A stretch of DNA of 16,646 nt from Paenibacillaceae bacterium UBA6304 (GCA_002439285.1 DJTQ01000415.1:1-16646), one strand, 5' to 3'. Shown: positions 1-7,353, numbered from the stretch's first letter. Numbers and translations are program-made. The notes: generated by a model not told the origin, from the letters alone.

Positions 1-1
1 C

Positions 2-1654
2 AATGCGGACGTCTCGCTGATGATCGCGACAGTCCTGTTGGTACTGATCCTGCTGCTGTTGATTTACCGTTCGCCGATCCTCGCGTTCATTCCTTTGATC
101 GCAGTAGGCTTCGCCTATGGAGCGGCCAGCCCGATCCTGGGCAAGATGGCTGAACTGGGCTGGATCACGGTCGATTCGCAGGCGATTTCAATCATGACGG
201 TGCTCTTGTTCGGAGCGGGGACGGATTATTGTTTGTTCCTGATATCGCGGTTCCGTCAATTACTTACGCAGGAAAAGGATAAATCCAAAGCGTTGTTCGG
301 AGCGTTCAAGGATTCGTCCGGTGCCATTGCGATGAGCGGATTTACCGTAGTTATCGCACTACTTGTACTTTTACTGGCTAAATACGGTAGTGTTCACCGG
401 TTTGCGGTACCGTTCAGCTTGTCGATACTCATTATGGCGATCGCAAGCCTGACGCTAGTGCCGGCCGTGCTGGCGATCCTGGGCCGCACCTCCTTTTATC
501 CATTTGTTCCACGGACCCCGGAAATGGAGACGGAACACAATCGGGCAAAAGGAAAAACAGCCGCCGTCAAAACAAAAAAAAGCAACAAGATCGGTGGACG
601 GATCGGGAATATCGTTACAAAGCGTCCTTGGCTGGTCGTAATTGTGACCTTAGTATTCCTTGGGGCCGCGGCTATGAATACATTCCGCATTCAATATACC
701 GTGGATCTGCTATCTTCCTTCCCCGAAGATTCTCCTTCGCGTGAAGGGTTTACTGTGATCGGGGAGAAATTCAATCCGGGTGAATTGGCACCGGTAAAGA
801 TCATGGTGGATACGGAGGGACAGGAAATTCCGCTGCAGAAGACCTTCGAGACTCTTCCTTACGTGAGTAAGGTTTCCGAACCGGTTGCAGGAAAAAACAA
901 TCCTAATATTTCCGCTGTAGATGTTGAATTCAATATCAATCCTTATTCAATGGAAGCGGTCAATCATATTCCGGACCTAAAGGAAGCAGCCGAGAAGAGT
1001 TTGGCAGACGCAGGCATCGGGTCTTCGGATACGAAAGTCTGGATCAGCGGGCAGCCTGCGACTCAATACGATACCGAGATGACCAATAACCGGGATTCCG
1101 AAGTGATCATTCCGATCGTCATCGCGCTAATAGCCGTGCTACTGCTTGTATACCTGCGGTCCGTCGTGGCTACCATTTATTTAATATTGACTGTCGTGCT
1201 GTCCTATTTCTCGGCACTTGGCCTGGGATGGGTCGTTGTTCATGATGTCATGGGAGGCGCCGCTATTCAAGGATTGATTCCGCTATATGCGTTTGTCTTC
1301 TTGGTAGCACTCGGAGAGGACTACAACATCTTCCTGATCTCAAGCATTTGGAAGAAACGCAAGACGATGTCACTGAAGGAGGCTATCCGGGAGGGCGTGA
1401 CGGAAACCGGAGGCGTCATCACTTCAGCCGGACTTATTCTGGCCGGAACGTTCGCTGTGCTGGCGACATTGCCGATCCAAGCGCTAGTACAGTTCGGGAT
1501 CATTACAGCCATCGGCGTCCTATTGGATACGTTTATTGTGCGCCCGTTCCTGGTGCCGTCCATTACGATGCTACTCGGTAAATGGGCGTTCTGGCCCGGA
1601 AAGGGAGCCACGGAGCAGGATGAAGATCATTTGAAAAAACATATGAATATATAG
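2..1654 (+). CDS. MMPL/RND-family membrane transporter, C-terminal part (YdfJ-like), 5' end outside window
   Basis: This is the C-terminal ~551 residues of an MMPL-family (RND superfamily) exporter. The frame is open to the left edge, so the first ATG at 20 is internal and the gene is truncated by the window, not broken. It opens inside a membrane block with two hallmark motifs: GAGTDYCLFLISRFR near residue 71, and the equivalent ALGEDYNIFLISS in the second half. Between them lie a hydrophilic linker rich in Lys (about 175-195), a transmembrane helix (about 207-223) and an extracytoplasmic domain (about 225-365), followed by a second bundle of about five helices. This two-bundle order is typical of MMPL proteins such as B. 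subtilis YdfJ, which use the proton motive force to export lipids or hydrophobic compounds. Substrate unknown. It ends with TAG and is followed at once by a strong terminator, so it is the last gene of its transcript. Confidence 0.9.
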   Translation, partial: NADVSLMIATVLLVLILLLLIYRSPILAFIPLIAVGFAYGAASPILGKMAELGWITVDSQAISIMTVLLFGAGTDYCLFLISRFRQLLTQEKDKSKALFGAFKDSSGAIAMSGFTVVIALLVLLLAKYGSVHRFAVPFSLSILIMAIASLTLVPAVLAILGRTSFYPFVPRTPEMETEHNRAKGKTAAVKTKKSNKIGGRIGNIVTKRPWLVVIVTLVFLGAAAMNTFRIQYTVDLLSSFPEDSPSREGFTVIGEKFNPGELAPVKIMVDTEGQEIPLQKTFETLPYVSKVSEPVAGKNNPNISAVDVEFNINPYSMEAVNHIPDLKEAAEKSLADAGIGSSDTKVWISGQPATQYDTEMTNNRDSEVIIPIVIALIAVLLLVYLRSVVATIYLILTVVLSYFSALGLGWVVVHDVMGGAAIQGLIPLYAFVFLVALGEDYNIFLISSIWKKRKTMSLKEAIREGVTETGGVITSAGLILAGTFAVLATLPIQALVQFGIITAIGVLLDTFIVRPFLVPSITMLLGKWAFWPGKGATEQDEDHLKKHMNI

Positions 1655-1676
1655 AAGAAGTAAATCATGATAGAAA

Positions 1677-1726
1677 AGGAGGCAGTCGCCGTTCATAAAT
1701 GAACGGGACTGCCTCCTGCTTTATTC
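1677..1726 (+). terminator. intrinsic terminator after the MMPL gene
   Basis: The arms AGGAGGCAGTC (1677-1687) and GACTGCCTCCT (1707-1717) pair perfectly. An inner CGTTCAT/ATGAACG stem extends the hairpin, and it is followed by GCTTTATT. It lies 22 bases after the stop of the MMPL gene. Confidence 0.9.
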
Positions 1727-1914
1727 GGGCTGTATTTCGGACAACGTCATGCGGTTTGTAAGCAGCTATGATGTATACAAATCGTTTGATCGCTCAAGCA
1801 TTATACCTAACGTAAAGAGTTCTTTATTTCCAGCATACTTTCGGCAAGGTTTCAGAATGCTATTTATATGGACTTCATCAGGGTTGAGAGCAACCGGAAT
1901 GAGGAGGGGTACTT

Positions 1915-3300
1915 TTGAACGGGAGTGGGCAGAAAGAACAGGATAAAGGGAAATTAAAATGGTGGCAGCTTTCGCTGCTGGGCGTGGCATCCACGATCGG
2001 GACGGGGTATTTTTTAGGTTCGGGAATCGGAATAAGTATGGCCGGACCTTCGATCTTGATTGCCTTTGTTCTTGCTGCGCTTGGAACGTACACCGTTTTT
2101 GAATCCTTAGCGCGCATGACGGCGAAACGCCCGGAGAAGGGCTCCTTTCGTTCTTATGCCAAGCAGGCGTTCGGCAGATGGGCCGGATTCAGCAGCGGTT
2201 GGGTATACTGGTCTTCCGAACTGCTCATTATGGGCAGCCAGCTTACGGCATTGTCGCTCTTTTCGCGGTTCTGGTTCCCAGGGGTTCCCATGTGGCTTTT
2301 CGCTACCGGATATGCCTTGCTTGGACTGCTAGTTATATTCATCGGGAATAAGGGATTTGATTCCGTTGAGAATGTGCTCTCGGTCATCAAGATTGCGGCG
2401 ATTTTAATGTTTCTCGGAATTGTGGGGGCGGCACTTTTTGGCTGGATCCCCGGCGGGGGTGACCACACTTTTCCACGGACGATGCAACAGATATTCCCGA
2501 CGGGTGCTATGGGTTTGTGGGCCGGATTAATCTTTGCTTTTTATGCATTTGGCGGAATTGAAGTGATGGGGATGATGGCGTTTCGACTTAAGAAACCGGA
2601 GGAAGCTCCGAAGGCCGGTAAAATAATGCTGTTACTCTTGACAATTGTGTACGTGTTGTCGATTGGGCTCGTGCTGACCCTAATATCGTGGAAATCGATT
2701 GTACCTAAAAAGAGCCCTTTTATCACCGCGCTGGACGGAGTCCATATGCCGTTTATTCCGCATTTGTTCAATGCCGTGTTGATCATTGCAGGCTTCTCAA
2801 CCATGGTCGCCTCCCTGTATGCCGTGACGACGATGCTGGTCACGCTGGCAGAGGACAAGGATGCTCCCCCATTGTTCGCCAAGAAGGCGTTGAAGAAGCG
2901 TCCTATGTTTGCTATTGGATTGACGGCCGCGGGTTTGGCAGGTTCCATTGCCCTCTCCCTGGCCATGCCGGGTAGGATTTACGAATACATTACGACTGCC
3001 GCAGGTCTCCTTTTGCTGTATAACTGGCTGTTTATTCTCCTCACTTCAGGCAAGTTGCTGGAAATGACCGTATTCGGACAGATCAAGCGTTATGGCGGAA
3101 TCGTATTGATCTTGCTTGCCGTGTCCGGAACGTTGTCCCATGGAACAAGCCGCCCCGGATTCTGGAGCAGCCTCATATTTATCGCCGTGATCGGCGGGGT
3201 CACTCTTATCATGCAGTTTGGAGTTTGGAAGAAGAAGCCGAAATCAAACGTAAAGCGCCGTCGTAAGGCAGTGCTTATCCGCAGGCCGCGATTAGACTAG
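1915..3300 (+). CDS. APC-family amino acid permease
   Basis: This is a 461-residue polytopic membrane protein of the amino acid-polyamine-organocation (APC) superfamily, expected to import an amino acid by cation symport. The family fingerprint is at the N-terminus: STIGTGYFLGSGIGISMAGP (about residues 24-43), the helix-1 glycine motif that contacts the substrate amino group. About twelve hydrophobic segments follow, and the C-terminal tail is basic (KKKPKSNVKRRRK). The start is TTG at 1915, chosen because GAGGAGGGG at 1901-1909 sits at ideal spacing and no ATG fits. It is a single gene downstream of a terminator. Its stop TAG shares a CTAG palindrome with the stop of the opposing exporter gene, leaving no room for a terminator between them. 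No T-box or other amino acid-sensing leader is visible, so the substrate cannot be assigned. Confidence 0.88.
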   Translation: MNGSGQKEQDKGKLKWWQLSLLGVASTIGTGYFLGSGIGISMAGPSILIAFVLAALGTYTVFESLARMTAKRPEKGSFRSYAKQAFGRWAGFSSGWVYWSSELLIMGSQLTALSLFSRFWFPGVPMWLFATGYALLGLLVIFIGNKGFDSVENVLSVIKIAAILMFLGIVGAALFGWIPGGGDHTFPRTMQQIFPTGAMGLWAGLIFAFYAFGGIEVMGMMAFRLKKPEEAPKAGKIMLLLLTIVYVLSIGLVLTLISWKSIVPKKSPFITALDGVHMPFIPHLFNAVLIIAGFSTMVASLYAVTTMLVTLAEDKDAPPLFAKKALKKRPMFAIGLTAAGLAGSIALSLAMPGRIYEYITTAAGLLLLYNWLFILLTSGKLLEMTVFGQIKRYGGIVLILLAVSGTLSHGTSRPGFWSSLIFIAVIGGVTLIMQFGVWKKKPKSNVKRRRKAVLIRRPRLD

Positions 3301-3920
3301 AAGCGTTCCATAAGCAGGAGAATCGCTTCATAACCGAAGTATAATCCGAATCCGATTAAGGAGATACCCGACAAAACAGAGACGACTCTAATGACGCGGT
3401 CGGTTAATATTTTTCTGAAAATGCTGGCAAATCCGGCCATCGTGATATCCCAGAGCAGGACTCCGGCGATGATGGCACAACTGTTTACGACCAGATCCCT
3501 AGTGTTCGAGGTAGCTGCGGTTTGAGCCAGGACAGAACCGTAAATCCCGAGCCAGAACAGGATGGAGAGCGGATTGGACAACGACATCATGAAACCGGAT
3601 ATAAAAGACTTCATCAGCGGTTCGCGGCCCCGCATTTCGCTTAAGCTGAGTTTGCCGGCCTGTTTAAGGCTGTCGATTCCGGTATAGGTAAGGATAAAGA
3701 ATCCAAATAGCCACAGAAAGGACTTCATAAACGGGGTATTCAAGAAATGGATGACACCGAAATATACGAGCAGCATATAGATGATGTCGGCCGCGATGGC
3801 TCCGAGCCCTACCAGCCAAGCGGGTAGAAAGCCGCCCCGGATCCCCTTATCCAATTGGGCCGCATTCACCGGACCGATCGGTGCGGAAAGTGATAAACCA
3901 AGAAACACAAAGCCAAGCAT
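3297..3920 (-). CDS. LysE/RhtB-family amino acid exporter
   Basis: This encodes about 207 residues, the usual LysE-family length, with about six hydrophobic helices. The N-terminus MLGFVFLGLSLSAPIGPVNA carries the family's (A/P)xGPxxx signature. SLSNPLSILFWLGIYG near the middle is the conserved helix-4 motif (family form NPKxxLFF). Members export lysine, arginine, threonine or homoserine lactones; the substrate here is unknown. The frame is open 34 codons further upstream to 4022, but that extension is charged and non-conserved, so I chose ATG at 3918-3920. A TTG three codons earlier (3927-3929), preceded by GGGGG at better spacing, is a real alternative. An importer-like permease facing this exporter gene is a suggestive pairing, but nothing shows shared regulation. 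Confidence 0.85.
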   Translation of the reverse strand: MLGFVFLGLSLSAPIGPVNAAQLDKGIRGGFLPAWLVGLGAIAADIIYMLLVYFGVIHFLNTPFMKSFLWLFGFFILTYTGIDSLKQAGKLSLSEMRGREPLMKSFISGFMMSLSNPLSILFWLGIYGSVLAQTAATSNTRDLVVNSCAIIAGVLLWDITMAGFASIFRKILTDRVIRVVSVLSGISLIGFGLYFGYEAILLLMERF

Positions 3921-4109
3921 ACTATTCAACCGCCATACCCCCAGGAAAATAAAAAATGGTCGTAATCTCGGGCACTTAGTAACTTGTACCATTCTATTCG
4001 CCAAAGTCCGCTTGTACGACAAAAAAAAAGGACTCTGGCGGAGAACTGGTTAAGAATTTGCACAGCGGGTAATTGGTAACCAAGAGGAGATTTAAGGCAC
4101 AATAATAAA

Positions 4110-4133
4110 CCCCGCCGGGGACTCCCAGCGGGG
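4110..4133 (-). terminator. GC-rich hairpin, probable terminator on the minus strand
   Basis: CCCCGC (4110-4115) pairs with GCGGGG (4128-4133), and GGG (4117-4119) with CCC (4124-4126) inside it. Read leftward it is followed by TTTATTATT; read rightward only by TGATTTTG. It may be a second terminator behind the toxin-like gene. Confidence 0.55.
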
Positions 4134-4211
4134 TGATTTTGCCCAACGACAGGGATGGGCGACATAGCATTACTGCATATAGTATGTTTCTGTTTAGACT
4201 TCATTTCATAG

Positions 4212-4235
4212 AAAAAGGAGCACAAGGCTCCTTTT
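4212..4235 (-). terminator. bidirectional intrinsic terminator after the PemK/MazF-like gene
   Basis: AAAAGGAGC (4213-4221) pairs with GCTCCTTTT (4227-4235) around a 5-base loop. Read leftward, the stem runs directly into TTTTTC. It lies about 115 bases past the stop of the leftward toxin-like gene. Confidence 0.7.
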
Positions 4236-4350
4236 GGACTCAATAACACGCGGGCACGTGTGAGTTTATCCACGACGGGGTGGATGACGTAGTATTTAAC
4301 GTATCGTTTCTTTGCTACTATACTACCTCGTCGTCAAAGTATTGTCAACC

Positions 4351-4929
4351 TCAAATACCAAAAGACCATTTAAGACGGTTTTCCAGACGATTGATATCCT
4401 CTTCATCCAGGTTGCCGAGATGTTCTTTCAGACGGACTTTACTGACGGAAGTGGTCTCTTCCGTTTTGGCCGCAGAATCGAAGGCGAGAAAATTATATTT
4501 ATCTTTAAAAAGAAAATAATGGCTTTGGAAGCGAGGAATGGGTTTGCCATCCTTGGTTGTAATCGCTTGTCCCGTCTTTGGAACCGTGCGGATTTTTAAG
4601 TTTTTGGTAAGCGGGACGACCAGCACGTTGCCAGAGGTGGAATTTACCGTGTTATTCGAGACGATGACCACGGGCCGCTCTTCATTTTGTTCACACCCGA
4701 TATTTTCGCCGAAATGGCAGAAATGGATGGCTCCACGGGTCATATTCCGTTTCATTTGGGTTTTCTCGTGTTCGATCCAATGATGCGCCATCTCGATTTT
4801 GAGCGGGAGCCAATTATTGAGTTGCTGCGACTTTTGCTGCTTCACATATTCTATCCGACGGTTTATTGTGCGTTTTGCGGGTACCGTACCGTGTTGGACA
4901 GGTTCCATCTGCTTCTGATTCTTGTTCAT
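4351..4929 (-). CDS. PemK/MazF-family (type II toxin) protein with N-terminal extension
   Basis: This is a 192-residue protein whose residues ~65-185 resemble PemK/MazF endoribonucleases, which cleave mRNA. The domain opens with RGAIHFCHFGENIGCEQ, continues with RPVVIVSN (Arg85 fits the conserved active-site arginine) and then NVLVVPLT (Thr108 fits the conserved Ser/Thr), and has a matching C-terminal helix (LGNLDEEDINRLENRL). The first ~60 residues are a polar, basic extension (MNKNQKQMEP...) absent from short MazF proteins (about 110-120 residues); similar extended forms occur on phages and mobile DNA. ATG at 4927-4929 has GGAGGAG 5 bases upstream. No antitoxin gene lies next to it: the upstream neighbour is the divergent yqkE-like gene and the downstream side is non-coding. 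It is therefore an orphan, and its toxicity is unproven. Confidence 0.8.
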   Translation of the reverse strand: MNKNQKQMEPVQHGTVPAKRTINRRIEYVKQQKSQQLNNWLPLKIEMAHHWIEHEKTQMKRNMTRGAIHFCHFGENIGCEQNEERPVVIVSNNTVNSTSGNVLVVPLTKNLKIRTVPKTGQAITTKDGKPIPRFQSHYFLFKDKYNFLAFDSAAKTEETTSVSKVRLKEHLGNLDEEDINRLENRLKWSFGI

Positions 4930-5010
4930 GTGCTCTCCTCCAAGCTGGCAGTAGTAAGCATTTATACCTTTGAATTACACGTATTTACATAGGAATAAAA
5001 CAAAATTTAC

Positions 5011-5028
5011 GTATTTTTATTAAAATAC
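5011..5028. repeat. AT-rich inverted repeat between divergent genes
   Basis: GTATTTT (5011-5017) and AAAATAC (5022-5028) form an inverted repeat with a 4-base centre. ACGTATTT also occurs nearby at 4979-4986 and, as TACGTATTT, at 5009-5017. The elements sit in the promoter region of the leftward toxin-like gene and could be an operator, but AT-rich DNA yields such repeats by chance. Confidence 0.3.
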
Positions 5029-5065
5029 CGTTTATCTGCCTGGAACAGACCCTCCTACTAACGAG

Positions 5066-5092
5066 TTGACAACATTTTTTACTCGTGATAAT
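5066..5092 (+). promoter_or_regulatory. probable sigma-A promoter of the yqkE-like gene
   Basis: A perfect -35 TTGACA (5066-5071) and a GATAAT -10 (5087-5092) are 15 bases apart, which is short of the ideal 17. An inverted repeat ACGAGT (5061-5066) / ACTCGT (5081-5086) brackets the spacer and could be an operator for a dimeric repressor. Confidence 0.5.
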
Positions 5093-5120
5093 TTAGGCTT
5101 GAAATCGAGGTGAACGATAG

Positions 5121-5378
5121 ATGGCTAAAAAGAAAACAACCCCCATTCCCGCTGCTAAAGCGGCGGATAAACCAGCTACATTGAAGGATCTGCTCGGCAA
5201 AGATATCCTTGCTAAGCTCAAAGAGCAGGCTGAAGAACTCCAGCAGGAAGAGGAGCAGCGGAAGGAAGAGGCACGCATTAAAGCCGATGAAGCGCGCAAG
5301 GCAGAGCAGAAGAGATTGGATAATAATTTCGAGCACCTGCTGAATTCAAGCAAAATGGACTGGCATAAATTTAAATAG
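5121..5378 (+). CDS. yqkE: YqkE-like small charged protein (DUF3886)
   Basis: This is an 85-residue, highly charged protein. An N-terminal Lys/Pro/Ala-rich stretch leads into LKDLLGKDILAKLKEQAEEL, then a long Glu/Lys/Arg/Ala helix (about 37-67) that is probably coiled coil, and the conserved-looking end FEHLLNSSKMDWHKFK. Length and both ends match Bacillales YqkE proteins (DUF3886), whose function is unknown. There is no signal peptide or membrane segment, so it is probably cytoplasmic. ATG at 5121 has GAGGTGA 8 bases upstream. It is a single-gene transcript with its own promoter and terminator. The family name rests on resemblance only. Confidence 0.75.
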   Translation: MAKKKTTPIPAAKAADKPATLKDLLGKDILAKLKEQAEELQQEEEQRKEEARIKADEARKAEQKRLDNNFEHLLNSSKMDWHKFK

Positions 5379-5387
5379 AAGAACAGC

Positions 5388-5429
5388 CGGGAGAGACCGG
5401 GGCCGCAGCTCCGGAACCTCCCGTTTTTT
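5388..5429 (+). terminator. intrinsic terminator after the yqkE-like gene
   Basis: CGGGAG (5388-5393) pairs with CTCCCG (5418-5423). An inner stem pairs 5397-5403 with 5408-5414 (CCGG/CCGG ends, one G-U) around a CGCA loop. The stem ends in TTTTTT. Confidence 0.9.
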
Positions 5430-5593
5430 GCGTTTACAGGTAAGTCTAACCTTTAGAAAAAGGAAATTTAATTCATAAGAAAATATATGTCTTTCATTTA
5501 TAAAATTTGAGGGTAAGGATTATCTTATTCATGAATTGGAACAATCCAGTTATCGGCATACTTAATTAGAAGACATTTGATTAGTATTAGACT

Positions 5594-5623
5594 TTGACAT
5601 TTATCGAAGCCTCGTGCTACGCT
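5594..5623 (+). promoter_or_regulatory. possible extended -10 promoter upstream of peptide deformylase
   Basis: TTGACA (5594-5599) is followed after 18 bases by TACGCT (5618-5623), with a TG two bases before it (TGcTACGCT, the extended -10 form). The -10 hexamer itself is weak. The rest of the 5430-5664 interval is AT-rich, and I see no gene in it. Confidence 0.45.
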
Positions 5624-5664
5624 TGGTCTGGCTTGATTTTAGCCAATTTTGTGGATGAAGGTGG

Positions 5665-6261
5665 ATGACGGATTCACTCATGAGTAAATTTACAAGCGAT
5701 TATATTATAACGATGGATGATATTGTGCGGGAAGGCGACCCGATTCTCCGGGTCGTGACTGAAGCGGTTAGTGTCCCTCCAACGGAAGAGGACCGCGAGG
5801 AAATGGCTGCAATGATGACTTTTTTGAAGAATAGCCAGGACCCGGAAATGTCGAAAAAATATAAGCTTCGTGCCGGAGTGGGGTTATCCGCAAACCAGAT
5901 TGGTTTGAACAAACGTATGTTTGCCGCACTCTTGTCGGACGATCAGGGCAACGATCGTGAGGTGGCTCTGTTTAATCCCAAAATCATCAGCCACTCGGCG
6001 GCGATGGTTTATTTGCCCGAGAGCGAAGGTTGCCTTTCGGTGGACCGGGTTATCCAGGGCTTTGTCCCGCGGTATGAAAAGGTGCAAATTAAGGCATACG
6101 ATGCGGACGGTAAAGAGTTGAAGCTGCGCTTTAAAGGCTTTGATGCCATCGTTATGCAGCATGAGCTTGACCATTTAAACGGGATTATGTTCTATGACCG
6201 GATCAATCAGGAGCATCCGTTCAAGTTACCTGCAGGGGTCCAAATTGCCAGCTTATATTAA
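5665..6261 (+). CDS. def: peptide deformylase (YkrB/DefB type)
   Basis: This enzyme removes the formyl group from the N-terminal methionine of new proteins, in the cytoplasm at the ribosome exit. All three deformylase motifs are present: GVGLSANQIG (about residues 72-81), EGCLSV (about 118-123, Cys being a metal ligand) and QHELDHLNG (HExxH with two metal-ligand histidines and the catalytic Glu). The insert EMSKKYKLRAG before motif 1 and the PRY and FYDRI segments match the longer Gram-positive type 2 enzymes such as B. subtilis YkrB. Motif 1 reads SANQ where AAPQ is usual; the catalytic Gln is kept. The start is uncertain: ATG 5665 abuts its AAGGTGG, while ATG 5680 is 15 bases away. YkrB would begin near Met17. 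It probably shares a transcript with the aldolase gene 46 bases downstream. Confidence 0.93.
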   Translation: MTDSLMSKFTSDYIITMDDIVREGDPILRVVTEAVSVPPTEEDREEMAAMMTFLKNSQDPEMSKKYKLRAGVGLSANQIGLNKRMFAALLSDDQGNDREVALFNPKIISHSAAMVYLPESEGCLSVDRVIQGFVPRYEKVQIKAYDADGKELKLRFKGFDAIVMQHELDHLNGIMFYDRINQEHPFKLPAGVQIASLY

Positions 6262-6307
6262 AAGTTCAAGATATGAATCATAATAATTCAAAAATGGAGG
6301 AATCAAA

Positions 6308-6985
6308 ATGGACACCAAATCAATCCTTAGCCGCATCGATCACACCTTATTGAAGGCAGATGCCAGGAAAGAAGCCATTCTTAAGTTAGCGGCCGAGGCG
6401 AAGGAATATAACTTTGCCTCCGTTTGCGTAAATCCTTATTGGGTCAAAACAGCAGCGGAAGCTTTGAAGGATGCGCCGAATGTCAAGGTTTGTACCGTCA
6501 TCGGCTTTCCGCTGGGTGCATCGGCTCCGGAAGCAAAAGCATTTGAAACGGCCCAAGCGATTCGGGACGGCGCTACCGAAGTCGATATGGTCATCAATAT
6601 CGGCGCGTTGAAAGACGGAGACGACGAGGCCGTGGTAAAAGACATGGTCGGCGTTGTGGAGAGTGCGGCCGGGAAAGCGCTGGTAAAGGTGATCTTGGAG
6701 ACGTGCCTGCTGTCCGAGGAAGAAATCGTTCGCGCCTGCCGGTTGGCTGTTTCGGCTGGCGTTGATTTTGTGAAGACATCCACCGGGTTCTCTACGGGCG
6801 GGGCTACGATCGAAGCGGTAGCGTTGATGGCGAAGACGGTCGGTTCCGGAATCGGCGTTAAAGCATCCGGCGGTGTGCGGAATCTGGCTGATGCGGAAGC
6901 GATGATCGAGGCTGGAGCAACCCGACTCGGAACAAGCGCCGGCGTGGCGATTGCCCAAGGATTAAGCAGCCGGAGCGATTATTAA
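6308..6985 (+). CDS. deoC: deoxyribose-phosphate aldolase
   Basis: DeoC cleaves 2-deoxy-D-ribose 5-phosphate to glyceraldehyde 3-phosphate and acetaldehyde, the last step of deoxynucleoside catabolism. The 225 residues form the complete family TIM barrel. [10 protein letters not shown] lies near the N-terminus, Asp93 in [11 protein letters not shown] is the conserved acid, and Lys156 in [10 protein letters not shown] forms the Schiff base. Lys185 in GVKASGGVR is the second catalytic lysine, and the phosphate-binding GATRLGTS follows near the end. ATG at 6308 has GGAGG 7 bases upstream. No other deo genes (phosphorylase, deoR, transporter) are in the window, so this copy is separate from any deo operon visible here. 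There is no terminator between the deformylase gene and it, so the two are probably co-transcribed. Confidence 0.97.
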   Translation: MDTKSILSRIDHTLLKADARKEAILKLAAEAKEYNFASVCVNPYWVKTAAEALKDAPNVKVCTVIGFPLGASAPEAKAFETAQAIRDGATEVDMVINIGALKDGDDEAVVKDMVGVVESAAGKALVKVILETCLLSEEEIVRACRLAVSAGVDFVKTSTGFSTGGATIEAVALMAKTVGSGIGVKASGGVRNLADAEAMIEAGATRLGTSAGVAIAQGLSSRSDY

Positions 6986-7033
6986 GCGCTAATCATCACA
7001 TTCATTAGCGCAACCTAAGAGTTAATGATTTTT

Positions 7034-7125
7034 AGCCTTCCTTTACGTTAAGATCATTCTGCAGATTGTTCATTACGCATGAACATTCAACGACAGGATG
7101 ACGAACTGAAGGAAGGCTTATTTTG
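7034..7125 (+). terminator. large nested hairpin, probable terminator of deoC or structured RNA
   Basis: Outer arms AGCCTTCCTT (7034-7043) and AAGGAAGGCT (7109-7118) enclose a second stem TCATTCTG (7054-7061) / CAGGATGA (7094-7101, one G-U) and an apical stem TGTTCAT (7067-7073) / ATGAACA (7079-7085) with a TACGC loop. GTT (7047-7049) can also pair with AAC (7104-7106). TTATTTTG follows, as in a rightward terminator. It is much longer than the usual terminator. Confidence 0.6.
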
Positions 7126-7203
7126 TAATGCCGATGACTAAATAAAGAAATGGGATCGTCGTTTATTTATTGCCTCTGAATAAAAAGGTAGCGTCATAGG
7201 AAG

Positions 7204-7235
7204 CCTTGAACCGATAGGGTTCAGGGTCTTTTTTT
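7204..7235 (+). terminator. intrinsic terminator upstream of the ABC/sigma operon
   Basis: CCTTGAACC (7204-7212) pairs with GGTTCAGGG (7218-7226, one G-U) around GATAG, and a run of seven T follows. It insulates the downstream operon from deoC transcription. Confidence 0.88.
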
Positions 7236-7271
7236 ACAGCGAGGACATCAATTTTGTTTTTTCAAAAACTC

Positions 7272-7295
7272 AACCTTTTGGGCTCCCCTTTCGTT
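7272..7295 (+). promoter_or_regulatory. ECF sigma factor-type promoter of the ABC/sigma operon
   Basis: AAC followed by CTTTT (7272-7279) and CGTT (7292-7295), with 17 bases between AAC and CGTT, match the general form of Bacillus ECF promoters (AAC-rich -35, CGT -10, 16-17 base gap). The operon's first gene starts 58 bases further on, and the operon itself encodes an ECF sigma factor, which suggests autoregulation. Confidence 0.55.
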
Positions 7296-7353
7296 ACAGG
7301 TACAGATACGAACCGCGCGGAGTTATCGAATACGATTGGGAATGAGGATAGAT

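Larger units (their letters stand above)
3921..4350. other. non-coding interval between two leftward genes, rich in hairpins
   Basis: This 430-base stretch holds no convincing gene. Short open frames occur on both strands but lack ribosome binding sites and look non-biological. It contains the leader of the LysE-family gene at its left end, a run of nine A (4021-4029), three stem-loops (4110-4133, 4141-4160 and 4212-4235) and a small ATCCAC/GTGGAT repeat near 4264-4285. No clear promoter could be assigned for the exporter gene. Confidence 0.6.
6986..7353. other. non-coding interval with hairpins, terminators and an ECF-type promoter
   Basis: This 368-base gap has no gene. In order it holds a perfect GCGCTAAT/ATTAGCGC stem (6986-6993 / 7004-7011) with no U-tract, a large nested hairpin (7034-7118), an AT-only TAAATAAA/TTTATTTA repeat (7139-7146 / 7162-7169), a strong terminator (7204-7235), and the promoter and leader of the ABC/sigma operon. 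Confidence 0.8.

Noticed and set aside
1753..1785. TTTGTA...TACAAA inverted repeat before the amino acid permease as an operator
   Set aside because: The arms are only six bases, AT-rich and far apart, and no promoter could be placed next to them.
3926..4273. 115-codon leftward open frame covering the non-coding gap
   Set aside because: It runs through the hairpins, lacks a ribosome site and gives a composition unlike a real protein.
4280..4599. Rightward open frames over the toxin-like gene
   Set aside because: They are antisense to a gene with clear PemK/MazF motifs and have no ribosome sites.
6986..7011. Perfect GCGCTAAT/ATTAGCGC stem as the deoC terminator
   Set aside because: The sequence after it (AACCTAAG) has no U-tract, so it may pause or stabilise RNA but is not a canonical terminator.
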